Positions 28,987 through 36,531 of a stretch of 64,000 bases of DNA are shown here, piece after piece. Each line of letters begins with the position of its first letter. The first letter of the stretch is position 1. The notes beneath the pieces are model-generated. The model worked only from the letters and a program-made list of their open reading frames with translations, was not told the DNA's origin and searched no databases. The position numbers and the translations under genes are program-made. The stretch is taken from NCBI GenBank assembly GCA_047975025.1, contig JBKECY010000015.1, positions 29,159 to 93,158 of the forward strand. Direction: 5' to 3'. This stretch comes from JBKECY01 sp047975025. GTDB lineage: Bacteria; Bacillota; Clostridia; Lachnospirales; Lachnospiraceae.

Positions 28987-29427
28987 TTACCGGCTCATCT
29001 GTTTTGAACTGATATCCTTCCCTTTTACCACAGACTGCACATCCTGTGTTATTTTCTTTTGATAGCGCATCCGTGCAAAAATACCATCCAAAACCTTTTC
29101 ATCCCACATGAGTTTGGATAGATACTGTTCCTGTTCTGACACATCTGCCTCTTTAACCGCATTTGCAATTTTATGGACTGTCTTTTCAATTAATTCATAG
29201 TTCGCTTCACAAACCGTATCGATCACATCGTCAATGGTCGTTTTGTCTTTGGTTTTATTTACTGTATCACACAGATATAAAACAGTTCCTTCCGTCTCCA
29301 TACGGAGATTTCTGTTTTCTAAATAGTCTAATACTGTTTTGGTTTCTGCTTTGGATAAGGAAAACAAAATATCCGCTTCCTCCAACCAGGCTGACAGCAA
29401 TGCTTCATTTTCTAACTGTATTCCCAT
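28987..29427 (-). CDS. Hypothetical ICE protein before mobC, 146 residues
   Basis: No domain is recognised. It is soluble, acidic in the N-terminal half and basic at the end (VVKGKDISSKQMSR). ATG at 29427 follows GAGGAGCAAGGT. It is the first gene of the mobilisation operon, directly after a terminator-like hairpin and the oriT-like region, so a DNA-processing or regulatory role is possible. Confidence 0.7.
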   Translation of the reverse strand: MGIQLENEALLSAWLEEADILFSLSKAETKTVLDYLENRNLRMETEGTVLYLCDTVNKTKDKTTIDDVIDTVCEANYELIEKTVHKIANAVKEADVSEQEQYLSKLMWDEKVLDGIFARMRYQKKITQDVQSVVKGKDISSKQMSR

Positions 29428-29445
29428 ACCTTGCTCCTCAAAAAA

Positions 29446-29467
29446 GCAGGAACCTATTCGCCCCTGC
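29446..29467 (-). terminator. Terminator/attenuator just before the mobilisation operon
   Basis: Minus-strand GCAGGG pairs with TCCTGC and is followed by TTTTTT, ending 18 bases before the ATG of the next gene. A 17-codon ORF (MKQVALMVAGANRFLLF) runs through the hairpin and stops just after the T-run, so translation-dependent attenuation is possible but unproved. Confidence 0.65.
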
Positions 29468-29565
29468 CACCATCAACGCTACCTGTTTCATATATTCTCT
29501 TTATCTGCCGTAATCTACTTACAGTTTCCTTTATACTCCACCTGAATTTCTGAAAGGCTTTCCAG

Positions 29566-29650
29566 ACTGGCGCAGCCAGTCCTCTGCAAGATACGGATTT
29601 TGCCGTACAAAATCCATCTTGTTAGGGGGATACCCCCTAAAACCCCGTTT
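29566..29650. other. Candidate oriT: three perfect dyads
   Basis: Three perfect inverted repeats lie in 75 bases: ACTGGC-gca-GCCAGT (29566-29580), GGATTTTG-ccgta-CAAAATCC (29595-29615) and TTAGGGGG-ata-CCCCCTAA (29622-29640), followed by AACCCCG. The site is just upstream of the mobC-relaxase operon, which is where MOBP origins of transfer lie. The G-run dyad resembles nick-region hairpins of gut mobilisable elements as I recall them. The nick position is not assigned. Confidence 0.6.
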
Positions 29651-29659
29651 TATATGGTT

Positions 29660-29911
29660 ATAGCTGATAGCAAAACCATTTTATAGATAGCGGTTTTGCA
29701 TAAATAGCAAGAAAAATAGATAGCAGCATTGCGCTTCTGCTATCTATCTTTCTCCCAATTATTTAATTATTGCTATCGAACATTAAAATCTGATAACAGA
29801 ATTACCTCTGATTTATCCCTACTCTGCTATCTGAACTTCTTTTCTGTTATCACTTTCTTTGATCCTTTCACAGATTTTGACAGCAGTTCTTCCCTTCTGA
29901 TAGCATCTTTT
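29660..29911. repeat. Array of GATAGC/GCTATC and related hexamers
   Basis: About ten copies of GATAGC, GCTATC or one-base variants (GATAAC, GTTATC) occur in both orientations across 250 AT-rich bases. GCAAAACC and GGTTTTGC also form a dyad around 29670-29700. This looks like a multi-site protein-binding region next to the oriT-like dyads (iterons). No gene is visible in this stretch. Confidence 0.5.
29716..29747 (-). terminator. Terminator within the hexamer array
   Basis: ATAGATAGCAG pairs perfectly (11 pairs) with CTGCTATCTAT, and TTTTTCTT follows on the minus strand. It would end transcripts coming from the gene at 29912-30277. Confidence 0.7.
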
Positions 29912-30277
29912 TTATTTCAATTTTTCCTGTATTCTTTTTTGAAGCAATTTTCGCAGCCACCCTTCTTCTCCGCTAGGTGCCTCCTTGCAGAATTCTTCTA
30001 CCCAACGATCCTGCTCTTCCCAAGCAAATTCCGTATCTTCAGCATAACCAGGCTCCTCAAATAATAGTTTTTCCAACGCCTCAAATTGTGGATTAAAATC
30101 ACTTGAATATCGGTTCCACAAATAAATGTTATAGCTTTTAAACCCGATCAAATCCGTCAAATAAGTATATTTGCGAAAGTCATAAAACTTCATTTTCTCC
30201 TCTTCTAACAGGATTTTTCGGTCTTTTTCATTGGCCAGATACAGGTAGGCCAGACGCTGCACACTTAGTTTGTCCAT
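29912..30277 (-). CDS. Hypothetical protein divergent from XRE regulator, 121 residues
   Basis: No domain is recognised. The product is acidic and rich in aromatic residues (YLYLANEKDRK, NIYLWNRYSSDF). ATG at 30277 follows GGAGAGGATAAAGTAAAAA. It is transcribed from a clear promoter (30322-30350) that lies between two operators of the divergent XRE regulator, so it is probably repressed by it. It could be the partner of that regulator in control of transfer. Confidence 0.7.
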   Translation of the reverse strand: MDKLSVQRLAYLYLANEKDRKILLEEEKMKFYDFRKYTYLTDLIGFKSYNIYLWNRYSSDFNPQFEALEKLLFEEPGYAEDTEFAWEEQDRWVEEFCKEAPSGEEGWLRKLLQKRIQEKLK

Positions 30278-30304
30278 TTTTTTACTTTATCCTCTCCAAA
30301 AATA

Positions 30305-30320
30305 TTTCTCTATTACGAAA
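30305..30320. promoter_or_regulatory. XRE operator copy 1
   Basis: TTTCTCTATTACGAAA is a near copy of the perfect dyad at 30355-30376, with the same TATT centre. It lies just downstream of the -10 box of the leftward promoter. Confidence 0.55.
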
Positions 30321-30321
30321 C

Positions 30322-30350
30322 ATTGTACACTTCATAACAGATACAATCAA
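30322..30350 (-). promoter_or_regulatory. Leftward promoter of the 121-residue gene
   Basis: On the minus strand, TTGATT, a 17-base spacer and TACAAT lie 45 bases before the gene start. The promoter is flanked on both sides by dyads, which suits repression. Confidence 0.65.
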
Positions 30351-30354
30351 TATA

Positions 30355-30376
30355 TAGTTTCGCTATTGCGAAACTA
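30355..30376. promoter_or_regulatory. XRE operator copy 2 (perfect dyad)
   Basis: TAGTTTCGC and GCGAAACTA form a perfect nine-base dyad around TATT, 33 bases before the XRE start codon. A similar half-site pair lies at 30305-30320. Confidence 0.65.
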
Positions 30377-30408
30377 CGGGAGAGTTTTTAAACGGAGGTA
30401 TAGTCAAT

Positions 30409-30645
30409 ATGCAAAAAATCAGGCCGGATCTGGATATCGGTCATAACATCCAGGCAATACGTTACTCCTGTAAGCTCACACAGGAGCAGGTCATTGCCAA
30501 GTTAAATCTCATGGGTATCTCAATTAGTAAAAGTAGTTACGCCAAAATAGAAACAAACCGAATGAACATAAAGGTTAGTGAACTTGTTGCCTTAACCAAA
30601 ATATTTCGTTCAGATATGAATGCAATCTTTAATGGCCTCCTCTAA
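30409..30645 (+). CDS. XRE-family HTH regulator
   Basis: The 78-residue protein is a single XRE helix-turn-helix domain: LTQEQVIAKLNLMGISISKS then YAKIETNRMNIKVSELVAL. It is the only clear plus-strand gene inside the ICE body. ATG at 30409 follows AACGGAGGTATAGTCAAT. The two dyads in the divergent intergenic region are its probable operators, giving autoregulation and control of the leftward gene. Confidence 0.85.
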   Translation: MQKIRPDLDIGHNIQAIRYSCKLTQEQVIAKLNLMGISISKSSYAKIETNRMNIKVSELVALTKIFRSDMNAIFNGLL

Positions 30646-30680
30646 AGGTCAATGCCTCTTCTGCACTAAATCTAAGAAAC

Positions 30681-30707
30681 GCCTGGCATCAAGAAAGGAC
30701 GCCAGGC
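30681..30707 (+). terminator. Terminator of the XRE gene
   Basis: GCCTGGC pairs with GCCAGGC around a 13-base loop and TCTTATTTTCT follows. It lies 36 bases after the stop codon. The 140 bases beyond, to 30849, hold only a short direct repeat of TTTTCACTTAAATTTTAT. Confidence 0.7.
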
Positions 30708-30849
30708 TCTTATTTTCTAAAAATATCAAGTGTATGGCTGGTAACAATTTTCACTTAAATTTTATAGTCAAACAATTTTCACTTAAATTTTATTGACAAA
30801 TGGACTTATCTGCGTTATGCTAAACATAAGAAATGGGTTTTCACCATAC

Positions 30850-31374
30850 TTATTGTTGTGGCTTGCTCGTTTCTTTTTTTATTGCCAAAATATCATATAA
30901 ATATTTTTTACCATTCTCTGCATGATTTACAAGCAATCGTGCATGGAAAACATTATATCGAACCAGCAATTCATTTTCATATACGGGCAATGCGAAGCGT
31001 ATATCATATCTGTACCAACCGCTCTTAGCTTTTTTGCTATGTTTCTCTTTCCTATTTTCCTCAAAAGAAGGATTTGTTGCAATTTGAATCAATTCAGGAA
31101 TCACTGTTGCGGCGTTAGCTTTTGCTTTTGCATTCGCACCCATTAGAGCTTTTCTGCTTTCTGATTCTGTAAATTCCTCGGGAAATTCATTCCCAATGTA
31201 GATAATTTCAGAGTTTTCTTCTATTTCATAATAAGTACCAACATATTCTTGGAGATATGATTTAACACTTTCCCAGTCTATTTTTCTTTTTCCTTTGAAA
31301 CGAATATGATTAATGAGAACAATCTTATTTCCGTCTGCATCAATAATAATATTTATATGCCTATCTTTTGTCAA
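30850..31374 (-). CDS. Hypothetical protein, probable TTG start, 174 residues
   Basis: I do not recognise it with certainty. The C-terminal half (WYRYDIRFALPVYENELLVRYNV then KYLYDILAIKK) has the beta-strand pattern of polyvalent-protein-associated domains of phages and ICEs, but this is weak. The first ATG at 31407 has no ribosome site; GGAGG lies eight bases before TTG at 31374. It is isolated from other operons by a nitroreductase remnant upstream. Confidence 0.6.
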   Translation of the reverse strand: MTKDRHINIIIDADGNKIVLINHIRFKGKRKIDWESVKSYLQEYVGTYYEIEENSEIIYIGNEFPEEFTESESRKALMGANAKAKANAATVIPELIQIATNPSFEENRKEKHSKKAKSGWYRYDIRFALPVYENELLVRYNVFHARLLVNHAENGKKYLYDILAIKKETSKPQQ

Positions 31375-31443
31375 CAGCATTTCCTCCGTCAATTTTCGGT
31401 TTCTCATCGTTTAACACGTATCATGTTTGCTATAAGACAATTG

Positions 31444-31593
31444 TCATGCATCATAAGCAAAAGATATGTTATCCAAGTTTCTTGAGGATGGTGCCAGAGT
31501 TCCCGCCTTTATAATCTCTTCTATGAGTGATTGTGGTAAGGTATCCGCCTTATATTTCCCAATGCTTCTCCTGTTCACGATAACCTGTATCAT
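31444..31593 (-). pseudogene. Nitroreductase N-terminal remnant
   Basis: The 49-codon ORF reads VNRRSIGKYKADTLPQ followed by EEIIKAGTLAPSSRN, the classic N-terminus of FMN nitroreductases, then loses similarity and stops. The full family is about 170-200 residues, so only the first quarter remains. It has its own promoter and operator upstream (31659-31688). Confidence 0.75.
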
Positions 31594-31658
31594 CACAATC
31601 CCCTTTCAAATTTACCGCCTTTAAGTACTCCATCCTTATCAGCCTCATCATTGACTTT

Positions 31659-31688
31659 ATTGTAGCATTGTCTCCTGGTCAAGACAAT
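31659..31688 (-). promoter_or_regulatory. Promoter with overlapping operator for the nitroreductase remnant
   Basis: On the minus strand TTGTCT, a 17-base spacer and TACAAT form a promoter. Its -35 and spacer are covered by a perfect dyad, ATTGTCT-N8-AGACAAT (31667-31688), a TetR/MerR-type layout. No gene for such a regulator is adjacent. Confidence 0.55.
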
Positions 31689-31747
31689 AAAATATTTGAC
31701 ATTTTATCCTGCTGATATTTCCCACCCGTTTTTTTACTATTTAGCTT

Positions 31748-31768
31748 GGCGTCACTTTGTGACGCCAG
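31748..31768. terminator. Strong hairpin after the cytosine methyltransferase
   Basis: TGGCGTCAC pairs perfectly with GTGACGCCA around TTT. It lies 120 bases downstream of the methyltransferase stop on the minus strand and has T-rich sequence on the plus side, so direction is not certain. Nothing else was seen in 31700-31889. Confidence 0.5.
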
Positions 31769-31889
31769 GCTTTCTTCCTTTGTCATGTCAAAGGCCCTGC
31801 AGTTGCCGTCTTTCCTTTTATTTTACCAACATATTTAAGAAATGGTTCTATGCCCCCAGCATTTCAGGAGCTCCGATTTATCTTCTCCT

Positions 31890-33431
31890 TCAACTCACAT
31901 ATTTTAATAAACGCTTGAGCGCCGTTTCAAATGCTCCTATGCCACTGAAAAACGATGACAGCCTCACTTCTTCAAACAATTCCGGCATCGCATGGTACAG
32001 TTCCAAGAAAATATAAAAAAGTACATCCACAACAATGGCATTGCCTGTCTGCTTATAAAGCTGGCTGTTACTAACGCCTGCCTCCCTTGCTTTAAAGAAA
32101 CTCTCATCCTCAAACCCCATTAACCGGAAACACTCCAATGGCGTGAGCCGCCTGATCCGTATGAGGTTCTCTAAGCGGCAGACGCTGGGGGAGGTCGTAA
32201 GTGTCGGGCAAATATTCCCATTGTCTTGTACTCTTCCTCTTTTTACGGTTCCTGGATAAGATAAATTGACAACCCCATTTGTGATACATGCTTCATAGCC
32301 CTTCTCAGTTTTTTGCCGCACAAGAATTACCTGATCCTTTGCCACCGATGTTAACGTGTGGCAAAGGGTGCCTACGCTGCCTGGCCCAAGCTTCTGGATG
32401 TTGTTTCCTGTCTCCGCCTGCACCGCTTCTGGCGATTTTTCTATGATTTTCCCCTGGTCATGTCCGGCCATATGTGTGCCCGCAATTCCAAGCGGTGAAT
32501 ACACATCCTCCATAAAGCCTTTTTTGATTTTTCCCACATGTACAATCTTAGGCTCCTGCCCGCCCCCTGAACACGTTACCAATGCCGGACTGCAGCCCTC
32601 TGCCGAATATACACGGCCTGTCTGTGCGTATTTCCCACTTTCATGGATCTGGCCCATTATTTTCAGTCCGGGTTCTTCCAAACCGCCTGAACCCTTCCCA
32701 TCAGGCTCAAACAAAAGTGCTTTTTTGCCTTCCATATCCTGTATAAGGCGTGTTACCTTTTCTTTTGAAAGATAATACTTCTCATCCACGGTGTCCTCCA
32801 ATATGTCCCTCAGGCACCTATGCAGTTCTAATGGTTTTGGAAAACAAAACCTGCCATTATCATATTCCTTTTGTATAAGGATCAGATAGACGCGCTCCCT
32901 ATTTTGTGGTATCTCATACTGCTTTGCATTCAGCACGCTCCAGTAGGTGTTATAGCCATATTCATGCAGTTCCTCTTCAAAAAGCCGGAACATATCCCGG
33001 AATTTTTTGCCTGCAATATTCTTCACGTTCTCATAAATCCCCCATAGGGGCCTTGCGCCTCGGATAATCCGCAGCCACTCCACCAGCATGGAAGAACGGG
33101 TTTTGTCAAGATTCCCAGAACCACACTTTGCACATTTATCACGCCTATCATAGTGCACCTGCAAAGGATTATAGGTATGCCCGCAATCCCGGCACGCCCA
33201 AACAGCGCCGAAGCGCTTCCCGGCCAGAGAAAAATCCTGGCACGGGCTGCCGCCGGAAATCATGTTAAAGGGAGCAATTCTATTCTCATTAACCTTTGTA
33301 ATATCCCCCAGGTTTAAGCTTTCACTTATGCCATGAATTGCACAATAGCTCTGTACCGCAAATTTATCAAGTTCACAAAAATTCACTAATTCATAGTTCA
33401 TCCTCATTATTTCGATGAGGTGCAGCTGCAC
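31890..33431 (-). CDS. Circularly permuted C5-cytosine DNA methyltransferase
   Basis: Motifs in order: IV with catalytic Cys64 (SGGSPCQDFS), a CxxC...CxxC zinc-like insert (about 77-106), VI (YENVKN), VIII (QNRERVYLI), target-recognition region, IX (RRLTPLECFRLMGF), X (QLYKQTGNAIV), and finally motif I (SSFFSGIGAFETAL) only about 15 residues before the C-terminus. Normal enzymes begin with motif I. The N-terminus starts directly at the segment that normally follows it (NYELVNFCELDKFA). All catalytic motifs are present, so the protein could be active. The start is GTG at 33431 or ATG further in; no good ribosome site is seen. Confidence 0.88.
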   Translation of the reverse strand: MQLHLIEIMRMNYELVNFCELDKFAVQSYCAIHGISESLNLGDITKVNENRIAPFNMISGGSPCQDFSLAGKRFGAVWACRDCGHTYNPLQVHYDRRDKCAKCGSGNLDKTRSSMLVEWLRIIRGARPLWGIYENVKNIAGKKFRDMFRLFEEELHEYGYNTYWSVLNAKQYEIPQNRERVYLILIQKEYDNGRFCFPKPLELHRCLRDILEDTVDEKYYLSKEKVTRLIQDMEGKKALLFEPDGKGSGGLEEPGLKIMGQIHESGKYAQTGRVYSAEGCSPALVTCSGGGQEPKIVHVGKIKKGFMEDVYSPLGIAGTHMAGHDQGKIIEKSPEAVQAETGNNIQKLGPGSVGTLCHTLTSVAKDQVILVRQKTEKGYEACITNGVVNLSYPGTVKRGRVQDNGNICPTLTTSPSVCRLENLIRIRRLTPLECFRLMGFEDESFFKAREAGVSNSQLYKQTGNAIVVDVLFYIFLELYHAMPELFEEVRLSSFFSGIGAFETALKRLLKYVS

Positions 33432-33678
33432 ATTTTACCCGGGGTTACTCTCTTACTTCCTTTCTTTTTCATTTTTATTGTTTCAAAAGCACGAAAAAGC
33501 CACCGGAATTCATTGCCGCATGAAATATTTTACTGGTCCATATCATTTCTTAACAAGAATCACCTCCCTATAGGCACAAAGTGTATTCCACTTCCTGCTT
33601 TGTTAAATACATTGGCGGGCACCACCCCCTTTCTTCCCTGCCAGCCTGGCTATTTCTGCACCCTTCTCTTTCTGCTTC

Positions 33679-34611
33679 TTAATGGGATTGTCTGCCAGGT
33701 CCTTGTTTATCCAGGCCTTTTATCTCCATACTCCTGCTGTCCTGTGCCAAAGAAACCCGCCTCGTAAGAGCATCATATTGGTATACCTCATCGGATAGCC
33801 GCTCCTCTGCAACGACCTGTGTTTGATTGATATCACGTACCATCTCCCGAAGCCCCTCAACATCCGCTGAACTTTTGGGTACCGCGATACACTCATGGAT
33901 GCTGGATGGTAAAATGTATACATCCTCCCCAAAAAGTTCCGTCACCTTTTGCATCGTATCGCTGTCCAGGATGGAGGCTGCCCCGTAAAAATTCATTTGA
34001 TTTCCAATCACGATCATTGTTTCGTTCGGGGAAGCTATTTCTGTGCCCATTGGGTGGGTATTTTCCCCGGCCATAATGCCCTGAAGCATCTCCCCCATTC
34101 CCATTATCACAATGTTGTCACGGTATGCGGGATTATTTACTGCTAAATCGAATAACTGGTTTTCATCGAACCCAAGCTTTTGCATATCTGCGTTCATCAC
34201 GTTTACCAATGTATCCTCCGATATCCTGCCCTTAAAAATAACCGCTAAATCCTCAAAGGGAAGATACGGCCTTTCTTCTAGCATGCGTTCATTTCCCTTC
34301 TGCGGGACCAAGGCAGGCACAATATTCTCCGGCACCATAATGTTATCCCATTCGCTTTTCAGGAGCGTCGGGATTTGGGCCTCTTTTAAATTCGATACGA
34401 TATCCGAAAAAATCTGGCCAAACGGTGCACCTTTTAAATACTCCTGGTAAAACTCTTCTACATATAGGGGGATCCCTGTCTGCAAGCCTGCCAGCCGACA
34501 CAAGATCATTTCCTTCTGGGCCTCGTCTTTTGTCTCTTGGAAGGATAAATCCCCCTCCAATGTTCCCTCCAGTTTTTCGCGCAATGCATTCTTGAACTGA
34601 TCAAACTCCAT
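33679..34611 (-). CDS. DUF5688-family protein
   Basis: The protein begins MEFDQFKNALREKLEG and shows the NNPAYRDNIVIMGMGEML and DVYILPSSIHECI blocks I associate with DUF5688, an ICE-borne family of unknown function common in Lachnospiraceae. It is soluble, acidic, with no catalytic motif visible. ATG at 34611 follows AGGAGG; the ATG at 34626 lies upstream of that site. The 247 bases between this gene and the methyltransferase hold only very short ORFs. Confidence 0.75.
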   Translation of the reverse strand: MEFDQFKNALREKLEGTLEGDLSFQETKDEAQKEMILCRLAGLQTGIPLYVEEFYQEYLKGAPFGQIFSDIVSNLKEAQIPTLLKSEWDNIMVPENIVPALVPQKGNERMLEERPYLPFEDLAVIFKGRISEDTLVNVMNADMQKLGFDENQLFDLAVNNPAYRDNIVIMGMGEMLQGIMAGENTHPMGTEIASPNETMIVIGNQMNFYGAASILDSDTMQKVTELFGEDVYILPSSIHECIAVPKSSADVEGLREMVRDINQTQVVAEERLSDEVYQYDALTRRVSLAQDSRSMEIKGLDKQGPGRQSH

Positions 34612-34689
34612 ATTTTTCCTCCTCACTTATTTGGGAATTACTTTTTTACTTTTCTCACCGGTTATCCCCCATCTCTTCAGAAGGTACAT

Positions 34690-35157
34690 TTACTTTTTTT
34701 TTGAAAGCAGCCGTGACCAGCGCCTTTTTTTCTCCTTCGGGACTCCATTGTCCCGCCTGCGATTTCCTGTCCAGGCCTCCCCGCCCGCAATTCCTTCGCA
34801 GATAAATCCGCTTGCGCGTAAACTCACCCCGCTTTCACTTGCCAGCGTGTATGTGATGATGCGCCGGTAGCCCATGGCTTTTGCAATCCGCCCACATGCC
34901 CCATAAAGCATGGAGCAGGCATTTTTCCCGCCCTCTGTACACAGCCTGGACACCTCGCAGGTCCTCTTGTCATCCAGGGCACGGCTTACCGGGCGCCCGC
35001 AGATCGCACAGCCCACCATTGTATCCCCCTCAAATAACCCTACAGAAAATTTATGTCCCACAGGCGCCTTATGGTGGCGGTGTTTCCCATCGACAAATTT
35101 CTGTGCTTCTTTTAATGTAATTGGCCGAATCTCTATATATTTTCCCCCTTTCCCCAT
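34690..35157 (-). CDS. XF1762-family (GNAT-like) protein
   Basis: The sequence EIRPITLKEAQKFVDGKHRH and the block VGCAICGRPVSRALDD identify the XF1762 family, short proteins with an acetyltransferase-like fold found on phages and mobile elements. The biochemical role is unknown. It lies in a run of closely spaced accessory genes. The C-terminus is strongly basic (KKEKKRRWSRLLSKKK). Confidence 0.78.
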   Translation of the reverse strand: MGKGGKYIEIRPITLKEAQKFVDGKHRHHKAPVGHKFSVGLFEGDTMVGCAICGRPVSRALDDKRTCEVSRLCTEGGKNACSMLYGACGRIAKAMGYRRIITYTLASESGVSLRASGFICEGIAGGEAWTGNRRRDNGVPKEKKRRWSRLLSKKK

Positions 35158-35181
35158 GAAGAAGGCGCTCCCAGCGCTTCT

Positions 35182-35433
35182 TTAATGGTTTCTCTGCTCC
35201 ATCCGCTGCAAGGTTTCCAAAACAAACCTTAGCCGCGGGACTCCCCTGCAAAGGCCAGTTATATTTTCCTGGTATACCCGTTCTATATAGGGTACGATTC
35301 CTTTTTTGTGGAGCCGCATCTGCTTTACTTCCTTTGCCGTGCTTTCAACAAACTGCTCATACTCATCCAGTTTTATTTTTTCGGCTATTCCAAATTTCTT
35401 ATTTTTCGATACATTCACCCAGATCCCCTCCAT
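35182..35433 (-). CDS. Hypothetical protein, 83 residues
   Basis: No domain is recognised. It is a soluble helical protein (KIKLDEYEQFVESTAKEVKQ). ATG at 35433 follows GAAGGTGAAGG and lies within a few bases of the stop of the primase-like gene, so the two are coupled. Confidence 0.65.
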   Translation of the reverse strand: MEGIWVNVSKNKKFGIAEKIKLDEYEQFVESTAKEVKQMRLHKKGIVPYIERVYQENITGLCRGVPRLRFVLETLQRMEQRNH

Positions 35434-35436
35434 CCT

Positions 35437-36531
35437 TCACCTTCTCATGGCAGCCCCCGTTTTATTATCCTGTTTGGGTTTCTTTCCTTCCCCGCATAGG
35501 GAATTTATGATAGCATTTTGGGTATTCCTGTCCCAATCCTCAAAGGTCCGGTCTGCCCTTTTCCTGCTTAACTGGTTTAAATGATTCCAAAGCTCCCCGT
35601 TTTCCCGCTCATACTGCAAAAATACATTATAGTCTTTTCCCAGCGGCGGAAGCCTGACCGACACCTCATAACCGGAGCGTATGTATTTTCTGGCTATACT
35701 TTTAGCGGCCGCCCTGCCTGGCAGGTCATTATCCAGGCAAATGTGGATACTGCGTATATGTTTTTCCTGCTCTAATAGTTTTTCCAGGGGGCCATCCCAC
35801 AGCATCCCAAGTGCCAGTATATTGGTCTTATAGTCCTCCCTGTAATCCATATCTGACATAGCGTCAATCGCCGCTTCATACAGATTCAGTTCCCTGCTTT
35901 CCGGATAGATTAAATTCACCCCATAGCTTTTATCACTGCCTTCTACATCCCCTTTAAATGGTTTCCCGAAAGTAGCCGTTCCACGCTGGCTTGCAAAACG
36001 GACGGCCCCTTTCCCATCCCGTCCTAAAAATACAAGATTGTGGTATATCGCGCTTTCATATAGCAGGCCTTTTTTCAGCCAGAGCTGGATCACTTCTTTA
36101 GACAATTTTCTTTTCTTCATGAGATACCCAAATAACCTTTTCCCATTTTCCACCCTTTCTGGCAGGACAAACGGCTTTTTCGCTTTCTCCTGCTTTTCTT
36201 TGGGCATTTCTTTGGTCTTTTCTATGCTTTTATTGGGATGGCCTGGCAGCTCTCGAAGTTCCGTTTTTACGTACCCGGTGTAATGTAGGAGATAAGCCAC
36301 TGCTTCTTTATACTCCAGATTTTTAAAGTACATCAAAAAGTCAATGGTGCTGCCACCCGCACCCCTGCTGTAGCGGTACCAGGAGGTACGGTTAAAAATG
36401 ATTGTCGAATACATCTTTGCAACCTGATAAACCTATCCATTTATTTGCAGGGCAATCCCTCCATGCGCTGCCAGGTCTACCAGATCTACTGCTTTTGCAA
36501 GGGCAAGCTCTTCATCCGTGTATCTTCCCAT
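35437..36531 (-). pseudogene. Primase-like toprim protein interrupted by an amber codon
   Basis: The frame opens at ATG 36531 (overlapping the radical SAM stop) with MGRYTDEELALAKAVDLVDL, hits TAG at 36435-36433, then continues in the same frame through MYSTIIFNRTSWYRYSRGAG. The second part (ATG 36414) has the CHC2/DUF3991-like GGSTIDFLMYF segment and a toprim domain with LYEAAIDAMS and CLDNDLPGR. Homologues read through this point, so a single base change seems to have made the stop. The downstream ORF of 325 residues could still be made by re-initiation but lacks the first 39 residues. Confidence 0.75.

Noticed and set aside
29660..29911. CRISPR-like repeat array
   Set aside because: Repeats are only six bases, occur in both orientations and have irregular spacing; no cas genes are near.
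33432..33560. Degraded canonical motif I upstream of the permuted methyltransferase
   Set aside because: Only a four-residue AFET match in another frame was seen, which is within chance.
36414..36531. Pyrrolysine-type recoding of the amber codon in the primase-like gene
   Set aside because: No pyl genes are present in the window and other genes end normally; a null mutation is simpler.
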